Shown here piece by piece: positions 24,516-34,847 of a stretch of DNA of 64,000 bases. The notes under the pieces are model-generated. The model saw nothing but the letters and a program-made list of their open reading frames with translations. It did no database searches and had not been told where the DNA came from. A program made the translations under genes and the position numbers. The DNA comes from Bacteroidales bacterium. GTDB taxonomy: Bacteria > Bacteroidota > Bacteroidia > Bacteroidales > F082. Each line of letters opens with the position of its first letter. The stretch's first letter is position 1. The stretch lies in NCBI GenBank assembly GCA_029983675.1, contig JASBYY010000005.1, forward strand, positions 9,757 to 73,756, written 5' to 3'.

Positions 24516-27500
24516 AAAGGTTATTTACTTTTTTTGTAGCGATGATCGCTTCTGTCACATTGATGGCACAAGTGACCACATCAAGCATTAGCGGCAAGGT
24601 GACCGACGAATCGAGAAAGGCTCTTCCGGGTGCCACTGTTGTTGCAACACACACGCCTTCAGGTTCTCAGTATTATGCTGTTGCCGATGCCAACGGTAGT
24701 TATCGCTTGTCGAACATCCGTCCCGGCGGACCTTACAAAGTGGAGTTCCGCATGGTCGGTTTCCAAACCAAGAAGGTAGAAGGTCTTTCGGTTATTCTTG
24801 GCGACAATAAGGTGTTGAACGGCACCATGGCGGAAGAATCCATCGGTTTGTCGGAGATTACAGTTTCTGCCGAAGCTGTTCCCAGCGGCATGGATAGCGA
24901 CCGTGCCGGTGCCACCACTTCGGTGTCGTCGGAGCAGATTGCCACATTGCCTACCGTTAGCAGGAGCCTGAACGACATTTTGGTATTGACCCCTCAAGCT
25001 GCCACAACTTCAAGTGGTTTTGCAGTGGGCGGCGGCAACTACCGCCAGTCGTATGTCACCGTTGACGGTGCTGCTTTCAACAACGCATTCGGAATTGGCG
25101 GCAACCTTCCTGCTGGCGGCACCCCTATTTCCTTGGACGCTCTTGAAATGATGTCGATCAATGTGACTCCTTATGATGTCCGTCAGAGTGGCTTCACCGG
25201 CGGTGCCATCAACGCTGTTACAAAGAGCGGCACCAACGACCTGCACTTCAGCATCTACGACTACTTCACCAACGACGGTCTTATTGGAACAAAATTCGGA
25301 AAGAAAGACGAGTTCGGCAACTATCCTGACCGTCTGATCCTTTCCAAATCGCTCAATAACACGGTTGGTGTTTCGGTTGGCGGTCCCATTGTTCGCAACA
25401 AACTGTTCTACTTCATCAACTTTGAATACGAGTCCGACATCGACCCGGGACAAAACTCATTGGCACGTGAAAGCGAGAACGATCCGTTTGGCGGCGCTAC
25501 ACAATACAACCGTCCTACCGTTGCCAAGATGGATTCCATCAAAGGCTTCCTGAAAGACAAGTTCAACTACAACCCCGGACGTTACCAGAACTACTCCGTC
25601 AGCACACCTGACTACAAGCTGTTGGCCCGTTTGGACTGGAACATCAACGACAACAACAAGTTCAACATCCGTTACACCAGAACGATGAACAAGTATTCCT
25701 CAAGTCCGTCTTCATCGGTGAATCCTATTGTTCCGAATCCATACAACCGTAACACCTATGGACGTACCTCCAACTACGCTTTGTATTTTGAAAGCTCGCG
25801 TTACTTCCAGGAACAGAATTTCTCTTCGGTTGCCGCCGAATTGAACTCGTCTTTCTTGAGTGGTCGCATGAACAACATGGTTCGTGCTACATATTCGCAT
25901 CAGTTTGAGCCTCGCAGCTTTGTAGGCGACGTGTTCCCCACCGTCGATATTCTCGAATATTATGATGCCGATGGCGACGGAACGGCAGAAGAACCCGCCG
26001 TTTACACTTCTTTCGGTCCCGACCCGTTCACATACGGCAATCTCCGCGAAGTGAAGACTGCTGTTGTAACCGATGAAGTCAGCTACCTGACAGGCCGCCA
26101 CAACTTCCTTGCCGGTCTTCAGTTTGAGTATGACCACACCGTGAATGGATTCATGCAAGGCGGTGCCGGTTATTATGTTTACAATTCGTGGAACGACTTT
26201 GTAAATGCCGCTAACGGCGGAACCGCCAATCCCAAGGCCTTTGCCATCACCTACGGCAATAACGACAAGCACGAGCAAGTGTATCCTTCCTTCAACTACA
26301 TGCAATATTCGGCATATCTCCAGGATGAAATGAACCTGAGCGAACGTTTCAAACTTTCGTTAGGATTGCGTTTCGAACTGCCCACCTATCCTTCGACCGC
26401 CGCCTACAATACGAACAACGAGTTCATGAACGGCTGGGACGAAAAAGTCACAGATGAAACAGGTGTCGTTACTACTGTTCACCATGCCATTGCCGACGGC
26501 GATAACACCATGCATGGATTATCTACATCCGACATGCCGGCTCCAAAAGTCAACTTCTCGCCCCGTTTGGGATTCAACTGGGATTTGACGGGTCAGCGTG
26601 ACTATATCCTCCGTGGCGGTACTGGTCTCTATACCGGACGTATGCCTTTCGTTTGGATTGTCTCTGCCGTTGGAAACAGCAACTGCATGCAAAACCAGTA
26701 CATCAATGCCAATGTCGGAGCAGATGAACATATTGGCTTTAATGCTTCCGTCAACGAAATCATTGCCAACAATGCCGCTCTCCTCACAACCGGCGATCTT
26801 CCCGCACCGCAATCGACAACCATTATCGACAAGGCTTTGCGTATGCCTCAGACATGGAAGTCTTCGTTGGCATTCGATGCCAAACTTCCCGGCGGCATCA
26901 AGGCCACCTTGGAAGGCATTTACAATAAGGACATCACCACCGTTGCCGTCACCAAGCTTGGCATCAAGGAAGGCGATAAGATTCAACTGCCCGGAGAGCC
27001 GGAGCCTAGAATGACTTGGGTGAGCGAAAATGTCATCAACTCAAATGGCAAAAAAGTAACCCCTTACTATATCACGAATACGAATAACAACGGCTACTAC
27101 TATTCGGTTACCGGCCAGCTCTCGAAGAACTTCGACTTTGGTCTGAACCTGATGGCTGCCTACACCCGTTCGGAAAGCATGAACGTCGTAGATGGCATTG
27201 GCGACCAGATTACTTCGGCCTTCAGCACGAACACCTTCGGTGTAAATGGTTCAAATGCACATGAACTCGGTTATTCCTCGTATGTGGCTCCTAATCGTTT
27301 GCTCTTCAATGTCGGCTGGACTTTCAACACCGGCAAGAGAACCAAGGAAACCATAGGATTGTATTATGAAGGCTATAACCTTTGCTATGTGGGCGGCTAC
27401 AGCTACACCAGATACTCCTACACCATGACATCTAATGTCAATGGTGACGGCGGTTCCAACAGCCTGATCTATGTTCCTACCAAAGAAGAACTTCAGGCCA

Positions 27501-27889
27501 TGCCTTTCGAAAACGAAGAAAATAAGCAGGCTTTTGAAAAGTTCATCAGCGAAGACAGCTATTTAAGCTCCATCCGCGGCCAGTATTCGCAGCGCGGCGG
27601 TGCCATTGCCCCCATGCGCCATACCTTGAATTTCAAGTATGAAAGAACCATCAAGCTTTGTGGCAACGAGACCCTGAGTTTTGGTATCGATGTCCGCAAC
27701 ATTGCCAATTTGCTTTACAGAGGATGGGGCAACATGCAGCGTCTTAGCACGGGCGACATCCTGAAACTGTCAGGAAAAGGCACCCAAGAAAAGCCTTATG
27801 TTTACAACTTCACCAATCCCAAATGGAACACTTTCGCCAGCACCTATTCAACATGGTCGGCTGCACTCAACGTCCGCTTTAACTTCTAA
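24512..27889 (+). CDS. TonB-dependent outer-membrane receptor, Oar-like
   Basis: 1125 residues. A signal peptide (MKRLFTFFVAMIASVTLMAQ) is followed by a carboxypeptidase-regulatory-like domain ('SSISGKVTDESRKALPGATVVATH', about 25-110), a plug domain ('SVSSEQIATLPTVSRSLNDIL', about 145-260) and a long beta-barrel ending in aromatic Phe (AALNVRFNF). The QSGFTGGAINAVTKSGTN motif is typical of Oar-type receptors. There is no SusD partner next to it. The ligand is unknown. Start at 24512 gives a clean signal peptide. Confidence 0.9.
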   Translation: MKRLFTFFVAMIASVTLMAQVTTSSISGKVTDESRKALPGATVVATHTPSGSQYYAVADANGSYRLSNIRPGGPYKVEFRMVGFQTKKVEGLSVILGDNKVLNGTMAEESIGLSEITVSAEAVPSGMDSDRAGATTSVSSEQIATLPTVSRSLNDILVLTPQAATTSSGFAVGGGNYRQSYVTVDGAAFNNAFGIGGNLPAGGTPISLDALEMMSINVTPYDVRQSGFTGGAINAVTKSGTNDLHFSIYDYFTNDGLIGTKFGKKDEFGNYPDRLILSKSLNNTVGVSVGGPIVRNKLFYFINFEYESDIDPGQNSLARESENDPFGGATQYNRPTVAKMDSIKGFLKDKFNYNPGRYQNYSVSTPDYKLLARLDWNINDNNKFNIRYTRTMNKYSSSPSSSVNPIVPNPYNRNTYGRTSNYALYFESSRYFQEQNFSSVAAELNSSFLSGRMNNMVRATYSHQFEPRSFVGDVFPTVDILEYYDADGDGTAEEPAVYTSFGPDPFTYGNLREVKTAVVTDEVSYLTGRHNFLAGLQFEYDHTVNGFMQGGAGYYVYNSWNDFVNAANGGTANPKAFAITYGNNDKHEQVYPSFNYMQYSAYLQDEMNLSERFKLSLGLRFELPTYPSTAAYNTNNEFMNGWDEKVTDETGVVTTVHHAIADGDNTMHGLSTSDMPAPKVNFSPRLGFNWDLTGQRDYILRGGTGLYTGRMPFVWIVSAVGNSNCMQNQYINANVGADEHIGFNASVNEIIANNAALLTTGDLPAPQSTTIIDKALRMPQTWKSSLAFDAKLPGGIKATLEGIYNKDITTVAVTKLGIKEGDKIQLPGEPEPRMTWVSENVINSNGKKVTPYYITNTNNNGYYYSVTGQLSKNFDFGLNLMAAYTRSESMNVVDGIGDQITSAFSTNTFGVNGSNAHELGYSSYVAPNRLLFNVGWTFNTGKRTKETIGLYYEGYNLCYVGGYSYTRYSYTMTSNVNGDGGSNSLIYVPTKEELQAMPFENEENKQAFEKFISEDSYLSSIRGQYSQRGGAIAPMRHTLNFKYERTIKLCGNETLSFGIDVRNIANLLYRGWGNMQRLSTGDILKLSGKGTQEKPYVYNFTNPKWNTFASTYSTWSAALNVRFNF

Positions 27890-27910
27890 TTCGGATATAC
27901 GTATCAATGA

Positions 27911-27938
27911 AAAAGCGCCCTTTGGGGCGCTTTTTTTG
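27911..27938 (+). terminator. Terminator of the TonB receptor gene
   Basis: AAAAGCGCCC / GGGCGCTTTT stem with a TTTG loop, followed by further T residues. Confidence 0.9.
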
Positions 27939-27965
27939 TTAACATGAGCCAAACTCATTCTCTCA

Positions 27966-28940
27966 TCAACGATAGGCTTGGCATCTAAGCAGGTGTTCAA
28001 GCGTGGTCATGGCGGCAAGGGCCTCGACAATTACCGCAGCCCTCGGCACAGCGCACACATCATGACGACCTTCGATGCAAATTGAAACCGGCTCTCCCTT
28101 GCTATTTACCGTCTGCTGCTCCATGCATAATGACGGAATGGGTTTGAAAGCCACACGGAAACGCACTTCCTCTCCATTGGTGATGCCGCCTTGAATACCG
28201 CCGGAATGATTGGTCAGTGTATGGATGCGACCTTGGCGGCAGACAAACTCGTCGTTGCTTTCCGACCCTTTCATTCCTGCCGCGGCAAAGCCATCGCCAT
28301 ACTCAAAGCCTTTTACGGCTGGAATACAAAACATGGCTTTGGCCAAATCAGCTTGAAACTTGTCGAACATAGGCTCTCCGAGACCTACTGGAACATTGGT
28401 AATGCTCCCATAGACACAACCTCCCAGCGTATCGCCCGCCTTTCGAGCCTCTTCCAAGTCACCTGAAATTGAATAGCTTGAATGTACCTCAATACCGTGC
28501 TGTGCCAACAATTGCTTGGCAATGGCTCCGGCAACGACGATCGGCAGTGTTGTTCTGGCCGAGGCTCTTCCACCGCCACGCCTGTCACGGATGCCATATT
28601 TTGCCTGATACGTGTAATCGGCATGTGAAGGTCTATAAATGTCTTTCAAAGCATCATAATCCTGCGGGCGAGCGTCTTCGTTACACACCATGAAAGCGAT
28701 TGGCGTTCCCAGCGTGACACCTTCGTGGATACCAGAAAGAAACTGCACTTTGTCGGATTCTTTTCGCTGGGAGGCGTTGTTGCCTTGTCCTGTCGCTCTT
28801 CGAAGCAGTTCTGCTTCAATAGCATCCATGTTGATGTGCAGTTTTGAAGGACAGCCGTCAATCACACCGCCAATGGCTTTGCCGTGCGATTCGCCGAAAG
28901 TCGTCAAGGTGAAAAGTTTTCCTATGCTGTTGGCGTTCAT
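27966..28940 (-). CDS. aroC: Chorismate synthase
   Basis: 324 residues from MNANSIGKLFTLTTFGESHGKAIGG. It makes chorismate from EPSP with reduced FMN. 'TFGESHG', 'YRPSHADYTYQAKYG', 'RDRRGGGRASARTT' (substrate/FMN binding arginines) and 'HSGGIQGGITNG' are all conserved. It is somewhat shorter than the E. coli enzyme (361) because the C-terminal tail ends soon after the 'EALAAMTTLEHL' helix. The upstream in-frame extension lacks conservation and includes the hairpin at 28970-29000, so it was not used. Confidence 0.95.
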   Translation of the reverse strand: MNANSIGKLFTLTTFGESHGKAIGGVIDGCPSKLHINMDAIEAELLRRATGQGNNASQRKESDKVQFLSGIHEGVTLGTPIAFMVCNEDARPQDYDALKDIYRPSHADYTYQAKYGIRDRRGGGRASARTTLPIVVAGAIAKQLLAQHGIEVHSSYSISGDLEEARKAGDTLGGCVYGSITNVPVGLGEPMFDKFQADLAKAMFCIPAVKGFEYGDGFAAAGMKGSESNDEFVCRQGRIHTLTNHSGGIQGGITNGEEVRFRVAFKPIPSLCMEQQTVNSKGEPVSICIEGRHDVCAVPRAAVIVEALAAMTTLEHLLRCQAYR

Positions 28941-28969
28941 GATCTGTAGTTTTGTTCGATGATAAGTTG

Positions 28970-29000
28970 AAAAAAAGGTTGTCCCGTTGCCAGGACAACC
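28970..29000 (-). terminator. Terminator of the DUF349 gene
   Basis: GGTTGTCC (28977-28984) pairs with GGACAACC (28993-29000); the minus strand continues with seven T. Confidence 0.85.
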
Positions 29001-29039
29001 CAAAAAAATGAAAAAAACTTATCCTGATGATTGCTTATT

Positions 29040-31031
29040 TTATTCGTTCAAGATTTTCATTTTAGCTTCCAATAGTTTGAGGTCGCTCTTGGCCTTCTTG
29101 ATCTTCTTTTCGTATTCAGACTTCATTAATTCTGACTGCTTGCTATTGGAGAAGAAGCCGATGTTGTTTTCCAACACGGCAATTTCATCGCGCAAGCGTT
29201 GAATCTTTCCAGAAAGCGAGTTCTTCTCTTTTCTGAATTTGTCGCTCGAATCAGGTGTTTCTTTCAAGCCCTCCACCATCTCTTTGAACTCGTTGGTGGA
29301 AAGCTCATTTTCCGTCATTCTCATCTTGTCGAAAATGGCATCAATGGCACTACGGTACTCCGAATTGATTTCATCTTTGAATTTCACCGGGACGAAACCG
29401 ATCTCCAGCCACTGTTTCTGCAAAGCTTTCACTGCTTCGATGTTCTCTGCTCTGGTAGGTTTCAATTCGAAGGTCTTGATGGTTTCCAACAATGCTTTCT
29501 TGGCTGCGAGGTTGGTTTCTTCTTCTGCACGTCGGCCTCCAAAGTGTTCCGACTTACGGGTAAAGAATGTATCACAGGCAGCTCTGAAACGTTTCCACAG
29601 CTTGTCGGAATGACGGCGCGGAACGGGGCCTATGGTCTTCCATTCTTCCTGCAATTTCTTATAACGGTCGGTCGTGCTCTTCCAATCGCTCGATTCTTGC
29701 AAAGCTTCGGCTTCGACACAGAGATTCACCTTGCGTTCCATGTTTTCGGTCTGCTGGTCTTTCATGGAGGCAAAGAAGTTCTTCTTGCCTTCGTAGAACT
29801 TATCCATGGAGCCTTTGAAACGCGCCCAAATATCTTCGTTATGGCTCTTGGGAGCCGGACCGATGGTTCTCCAAACCTTGAACAATTCGTTCAGTTCATC
29901 CGATTTCTTTTGCCATCCGTTGATGCTGTTGGGTGTTTCAGCAATCAGCTCTTCCAACTTCTCGCAAAGCGCAGTTTTTGTTTCCAGGTTGCCCTGCTGC
30001 TCTTCTTGTAGTTTGGCATAATGCTCGCGACGGATTTTATTGATCTGGTCGGTAGCTGCTTTAAAGCGCTCCCATATCTCATCTTTTTTATCCTGCGGAA
30101 CCGGACCGATCTCTTTCCATTCCTCATGCAGCTTTTGAAGGTCTTTGAACGCCTTGGTCATTGACTTTTCATTCAAAAGCTCTTCGGCTTTCTCACAAAG
30201 GACAATCTTGGAATCGAGGTTTTTCTTCATGTCGAGGTCGCGAAGTTCACGGCCAATCTTCACCTTGTCGAAGAACTTCTCTACCAAGAAATGATAGTTA
30301 CGCCAAAGCTCCGTATTCTCGGCAGCCGGCACCGGTCCTATTTCCTTCCAGCGGTCTTGCAGGGCGCGGAAGTCATCATAGGTTTTCTTCAGCGACTCCT
30401 CACTGCCAATCAACTCTTTCAGTTCTTCAATCAGCGCGTTTTTCTTTTCCAGATTCTCTGTCTTCTGCAATTCCAACTGTTCGTTCTGTTGGGCTTTATT
30501 TGCCTTAAATACAGAAAAAGCAACGTTGAAACGCCGTTCTTCTTCGTCCTCAACATGCTGGTATTTCTCCGCTTCGCCACCACCGCTCAAAAACTGTTCA
30601 AGTTCTTTTTCGGTGTCTTCCTTATTGATCTGCATAAAACGAACCCTTATGGCAGCGACCTTATCCTTGATTTTCTGGACATCGGTTTCTGAAACCGTCG
30701 CCTCGAGCATTTCAACGAGTTGCAGCTTTGTCAGGTTAGAGAAATCGTAATCCGATCCACCTTCGCCGGCATCGCCATCTTCAAGATTGTCGTGAATTTC
30801 AATTTCGGGCAGCACCTCGTCATCGGGAATCATGTCGCCAGCTGTCGCAACCCATGTCTTGACATCTGTGCGCACCTTTCCAGGAAGAAGATCCGACTGA
30901 ATTAGTTTTACGATTTTCTTTTTCTCATTGCCGTCGATGGCTTTCTTTGTCTTTTCGGGCGTTGAAGCGACATCTTGCATTCCTTCCGCTGCTGCTTGGG
31001 AACCTTGATTTAGTTGCTCATTATTTTCCAT
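29040..31031 (-). CDS. DUF349 repeat protein
   Basis: 663 residues, no signal peptide, acidic and coiled-coil rich. At least six repeats of about 70 residues each contain 'LQ..WKEIGPVP...DEIWERFKAA' (for example 'LHEEWKEIGPVPQDKKDEIWERFKAATD'), the DUF349 hallmark. It is a common Bacteroidota protein; the biochemical role is not established. The start is the MENNEQ ATG, close behind the -7 box; a more upstream frame start is probably in the leader. Confidence 0.88.
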   Translation of the reverse strand: MENNEQLNQGSQAAAEGMQDVASTPEKTKKAIDGNEKKKIVKLIQSDLLPGKVRTDVKTWVATAGDMIPDDEVLPEIEIHDNLEDGDAGEGGSDYDFSNLTKLQLVEMLEATVSETDVQKIKDKVAAIRVRFMQINKEDTEKELEQFLSGGGEAEKYQHVEDEEERRFNVAFSVFKANKAQQNEQLELQKTENLEKKNALIEELKELIGSEESLKKTYDDFRALQDRWKEIGPVPAAENTELWRNYHFLVEKFFDKVKIGRELRDLDMKKNLDSKIVLCEKAEELLNEKSMTKAFKDLQKLHEEWKEIGPVPQDKKDEIWERFKAATDQINKIRREHYAKLQEEQQGNLETKTALCEKLEELIAETPNSINGWQKKSDELNELFKVWRTIGPAPKSHNEDIWARFKGSMDKFYEGKKNFFASMKDQQTENMERKVNLCVEAEALQESSDWKSTTDRYKKLQEEWKTIGPVPRRHSDKLWKRFRAACDTFFTRKSEHFGGRRAEEETNLAAKKALLETIKTFELKPTRAENIEAVKALQKQWLEIGFVPVKFKDEINSEYRSAIDAIFDKMRMTENELSTNEFKEMVEGLKETPDSSDKFRKEKNSLSGKIQRLRDEIAVLENNIGFFSNSKQSELMKSEYEKKIKKAKSDLKLLEAKMKILNE

Positions 31032-31094
31032 GGCATTCGTTTTAAGTGTTTTTAGAATCACGAAGACTCCGACATAGATTCATCAATTATTTTG

Positions 31095-31102
31095 CAAATG
31101 TA
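31095..31102 (-). promoter_or_regulatory. -7 box of the DUF349 gene
   Basis: Minus-strand TACATTTG followed by C, about 64 bp upstream of the ATG at 31031. Confidence 0.45.
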
Positions 31103-31214
31103 CAAATATATTTCGCTGTGATACACACATCATGATATTTTCAATGGCATTTTTTTCATTCCATCCGCCTAATTACAACCATATACTTCGGCATGTGCAA
31201 CGGCTGTGTTGCAG

Positions 31215-33440
31215 CTAATCGTCAATTCTAGTCACCTCGGTGACGCCTTCAATGGCTTTGAGCTTAGAAATCAGATGGTCGAGGGTTTCAAAGTCGGGCA
31301 CCTGAACGACGATTCTTCCGTCGAAAAGCCCTTCCTTGTATGAGTTGAGGGCAATGTGCTTCATGTTGACTTTCAGGTCGTCGGAAATGACCTTGGTGAT
31401 TTTACCCAACAGCCCCATGACATCTTCTCCCATAATGCGGATCGTAGCACAAGGCATGCCGTTCTCTATTCCATTCCATTTCACATTGATGATACGGTAG
31501 CCGTAGCGTTGCCTTAGACTTTTAGCATTAGGGCAACTAATGCGGTGTATGGTCAAGTTGCCATCGGTGGTAACAAAGCCAAAAACCGGTTCACCGGGAA
31601 TGGGGCTGCAACACTTGGCGAGCTTATAGTTCACGTTGTCGATATCTTCCCCAATAGACAGGCATTCGTCTCCCGAAGCCATGTTGTTTTTTTGGTAGGT
31701 TTCGACAATCTCCTTGTCGGCTTTCTCTGCTTTTTCCTCTTTTTCGCCTAACTCTTCTGTCAATAGCTTCTTGATGTCAGCGAGATCGATTTCTTCGGTG
31801 GCGATTTTATTGTAGAGCTGCAAGGCGTTTTCCAATTTATACGCCTTAACCAACAAAGTGATGATTTCATCATTGTCGGGAAGTTTCCAGTTTTTCAGGC
31901 GACGATGCAGGGTGCCTCGTCCGATTCCGGCTTCCCGCAACTTTTCTTCCTTCAAAAAACGCCGTATTTTGTTTTTAGCCTTATCTGTAGTGACAAAATT
32001 CAGCCAGTCGGCGCGAGGCGACTGTTTCTTGCTGGTGATGATCTCCACCCTGTCGCCATTGTTCAAAACATAACGGATGGGAACGACGCGGCCGTTGACC
32101 CGGGCGCCGTTGCAGGTGTCGCCCAGCTTGCTGTGAATTTCATACGCGAAATCGAGTACCGTCGAACCGATTGGCAGTTGCTTCAGGTCGCCTTGCGGCG
32201 TAAAGATGAAAATCTTATCCGACTTGTAGGTGTTGTGATAAGAGCTTTGGAACAACATCTGATGCGGGTTCTCGAGAATTTCGCGCACCTTGAGCAACCA
32301 CGCTTCCGAATCGGGTTTTGAGTCTTTGGATTTATAGATATAGTGGGCGGCCTGACCTTTTTCGGCAATACTGTCCATGCGTTCCGTGCGAATCTGTATC
32401 TCAAACCAGCGTTTGCCGTCGAAGTTCACCGTGCAGTGTAATGATTCGTAGCCGGACGCCTTGGGGATAGTGATCCAGTCGCGCAAACGATTCAGATTGG
32501 GTTCATAGAGATTGGTGACGACCGAATACACCAACCAGCAGCATTCTTTTTCGTCTTTCAAACTGCAATCGAGAATGATACGGGCGGCGTACAAATCGTA
32601 CACCTGCTCAAAAGGCACATTCTGTGCTTTCATCTTGGCATAAATAGAAGGAATGGACTTCAAACGCCATTTGATGGTATAGGAAAACTTGTACTTGTCC
32701 CCTTTTTTCGAACGTTCACGCTCGGCATCAAGGCCTTTGATAATCGGTTCAAGAAAGGCTTCCGCCGTTTGGCGTTGTTTTTCCTGCGATGCCTTGATTT
32801 TGCTTTCTATCTCACGGTATGCAACCGGATTTTCATAAAGCATCACTTTTTCCTCAAACTCGGCTTTGATGGCATACAGTCCCAAACGGTGCACCGTTGG
32901 AATGTAAAGGTGTTTGATTTCGTGCACATAGCGCTTCAAACGGTCAGTGTCAATATCATCCTGATTGCGAATGTCATATAACCGGTGCACCACTTTCAGC
33001 AACACCACGCGCATGTCTTCAATAAGCGACAAAAACAGCACGCGGAAACTGTCGGAGTTATAGGCGACCTTTTCCGTTTCTATGTCGGAAACCTTGTCAA
33101 ACCCATCGATGATTACCGCGACGATTTTTCCGAAACGGCTTTCGATTTCCTGAAGCTGAACGCCTCTTTTATAGGTGATGCCGTGGATAAAAGCGCAAAT
33201 AACAGACACATAGCCCAAGCCAACTTCAATTACGGCGATGCGAGCCAAATCAATAAGATGGAACAAGTAGGCCTTTCCAGACACCATGTATTTGCCGTCG
33301 TATTTCTCAAGGGCGTATGTGTATGCATCGTGAATAAGTTTCAGTTGGTCTTCATCATTGACGTGCGGCTTGATCTCGGCAAGCATACTTTTGTATGCGT
33401 TTTGAATAGCCGTTTTTTCTTGTATGGAATAGCTGTTCAT
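31215..33440 (-). CDS. RelA/SpoT homologue with a degenerate hydrolase site
   Basis: 741 residues from MNSYSIQEKTAIQ (the frame continues upstream only to a TTG). The N-terminal HD region aligns with Rel proteins, but the metal-binding His-Asp is His86-Gly87 (FIHGITY) and the preceding 'HP' is 'HL' (H61), so (p)ppGpp hydrolysis is probably lost. The synthetase domain looks intact: 'YDLYAARIILD', 'DWITIPKASGYESLHCTV', 'EIQIRTERMDSIAEKG'. TGS ('IFIFTPQGDLKQLPIG'), a Cys-rich segment ('AKCCSPIPGEPVFGF') and a C-terminal ACT domain ('MGLLGKITKVISDDL') follow. It is probably a RelA-like synthetase; a second, hydrolase-competent homologue is expected elsewhere. Confidence 0.88.
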   Translation of the reverse strand: MNSYSIQEKTAIQNAYKSMLAEIKPHVNDEDQLKLIHDAYTYALEKYDGKYMVSGKAYLFHLIDLARIAVIEVGLGYVSVICAFIHGITYKRGVQLQEIESRFGKIVAVIIDGFDKVSDIETEKVAYNSDSFRVLFLSLIEDMRVVLLKVVHRLYDIRNQDDIDTDRLKRYVHEIKHLYIPTVHRLGLYAIKAEFEEKVMLYENPVAYREIESKIKASQEKQRQTAEAFLEPIIKGLDAERERSKKGDKYKFSYTIKWRLKSIPSIYAKMKAQNVPFEQVYDLYAARIILDCSLKDEKECCWLVYSVVTNLYEPNLNRLRDWITIPKASGYESLHCTVNFDGKRWFEIQIRTERMDSIAEKGQAAHYIYKSKDSKPDSEAWLLKVREILENPHQMLFQSSYHNTYKSDKIFIFTPQGDLKQLPIGSTVLDFAYEIHSKLGDTCNGARVNGRVVPIRYVLNNGDRVEIITSKKQSPRADWLNFVTTDKAKNKIRRFLKEEKLREAGIGRGTLHRRLKNWKLPDNDEIITLLVKAYKLENALQLYNKIATEEIDLADIKKLLTEELGEKEEKAEKADKEIVETYQKNNMASGDECLSIGEDIDNVNYKLAKCCSPIPGEPVFGFVTTDGNLTIHRISCPNAKSLRQRYGYRIINVKWNGIENGMPCATIRIMGEDVMGLLGKITKVISDDLKVNMKHIALNSYKEGLFDGRIVVQVPDFETLDHLISKLKAIEGVTEVTRIDD

Positions 33441-33591
33441 GTGGTTTTCAAACAACAGGCAATAAGTCTGATAGTGAGTTTTTCGTACAGAATTGGGAAC
33501 TTTTTTTCAACAAGGAACACTTCATTGGGAAACCGATGCCAACAGTCATGGTGCAACATTTGATTTTCCAATGCAATCCCCCTCCTTATGA

Positions 33592-33873
33592 TCATTGTAT
33601 GCTAACGTATAGGTGATGGGCAAGCATAGCGTCGTAATACGGTTTCAGTTCTTCGAACGTTCCCGATTTAATGGGGCATTTCCCCTTGTAGTGCGCAATC
33701 CACGTGCAGGTTTCGGCTTGCTCCCATGTGTGGCCGCACACTTCTATCAAAGTCTCGATAACGTACTCAAAAGTATTGTGGTCGTCGTTGTAAAGCACCA
33801 AAGTGTGCTCTTTCTCAACAACTTCCTCTTCCGTCGTACCAACAACTTCCTGTTCCTTATTTTCGTTTTGCAT
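33592..33873 (-). CDS. clpS: ATP-dependent Clp protease adaptor
   Basis: 93 residues from MQNENKEQEVVG. 'HTLVLYNDDHNTFEYVIETLIEVCGHTWEQAE' is the ClpS core: NDD contacts the N-degron amino group and the following residues form the hydrophobic pocket. The flexible acidic N-tail engages ClpA/ClpC. ClpS delivers N-end rule substrates to the Clp protease. The long in-frame extension upstream is not conserved. Confidence 0.93.
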   Translation of the reverse strand: MQNENKEQEVVGTTEEEVVEKEHTLVLYNDDHNTFEYVIETLIEVCGHTWEQAETCTWIAHYKGKCPIKSGTFEELKPYYDAMLAHHLYVSIQ

Positions 33874-34056
33874 ATCAATTGTTCTCTGTTTAGAGCGTAT
33901 AAAAGTACACATTTTTTGCAAATCAGAAAGTGTTCTTCGGAATGATTTTGAATAATTGACTGCAAAACATTGTGTGTCTGCAAAATAGAATAATGTCATC
34001 GATTATACTAACCTCTTTTTCGAACTACAATCGGCACCAATCTGACAGTTTCAGAT

Positions 34057-34776
34057 TCAGTCTCCCATGCCAAGATAATAATTCTTCAAAAAATCAGTGT
34101 ATTGCTTTGTAAAAGCACCGTCCGTCTTGCGAATGACAAAACTTTCTGTTTCAATCTGTTGTGCGGGTTGCAAACGCAGTTCCATGTTGATGCGGTTAGG
34201 CTCTTCACCTTCTATCGGAACAATAAGCATCTGACGGTGCAAATGAAACCCCTGTTGCCGAGCCTCTTTCAGAAACCGTTTCGATTCAAGACAAGGAAGC
34301 ACTAAGGCGAAACGCCCATCGGGAGTTAGCAAGCGATGTGCGGCATTGAGCAGCTCAGAAAAAGACAAGTTGTCCTCGGTATGTCGCGCCTTGTTTTTTC
34401 GCTCTGCCATGCTTTTGCTGAAATCCGTGAAAAAAGGCGGATTGGAAACGATAAGATCATACTTCCTGCCGCTATCAAACATCCTGATATCGAAGTGATG
34501 GGCATGTAAAATAGACCTCCACTGTGAAGCTGCGAAATTTTCCGCCGCTTCATGAGCAGAAGCCGCGTCCAAATCGACAGCATCAGCGGCTGCAATGCCT
34601 TTTTGCGCCAGCATGAGCGGCAACAATCCGCAACCTGTGCCAATGTCAAGGATCCAATCGGCCGGAAGGGTCGATGCCCAACGCCCGAGCAAAATGGCAT
34701 CTGTGCCCACCTTCATCGTCGAGCGGTGATGGAAAAGGCTGAAATGCAAAAAATGAAACGGCCGGGCATCTGTCAT
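34057..34776 (-). CDS. tRNA1(Val) A37 N6-methyltransferase (TrmN6/YfiC family)
   Basis: 239 residues. 'FHHRSTMKVGTDAILLGRWA' near the N-terminus, the SAM motif 'ILDIGTGCGLLPLMLAQ' (about residues 42-58) and the catalytic motif 'DLIVSNPPFFTDF' (NPPF, N6-adenine specific) are typical of YfiC. The enzyme methylates A37 of tRNA-Val1 in E. coli; the target here is inferred. It lies in the same direction as, and 71 bp before, rimM's end. Confidence 0.9.
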   Translation of the reverse strand: MTDARPFHFLHFSLFHHRSTMKVGTDAILLGRWASTLPADWILDIGTGCGLLPLMLAQKGIAAADAVDLDAASAHEAAENFAASQWRSILHAHHFDIRMFDSGRKYDLIVSNPPFFTDFSKSMAERKNKARHTEDNLSFSELLNAAHRLLTPDGRFALVLPCLESKRFLKEARQQGFHLHRQMLIVPIEGEEPNRINMELRLQPAQQIETESFVIRKTDGAFTKQYTDFLKNYYLGMGD

Positions 34777-34847
34777 GTCGGATCAGAAGTTTAGGATTCG
34801 CCCCTGTTCATAATACCGAAAAAAATACATGGGCATAAAACGATAAA

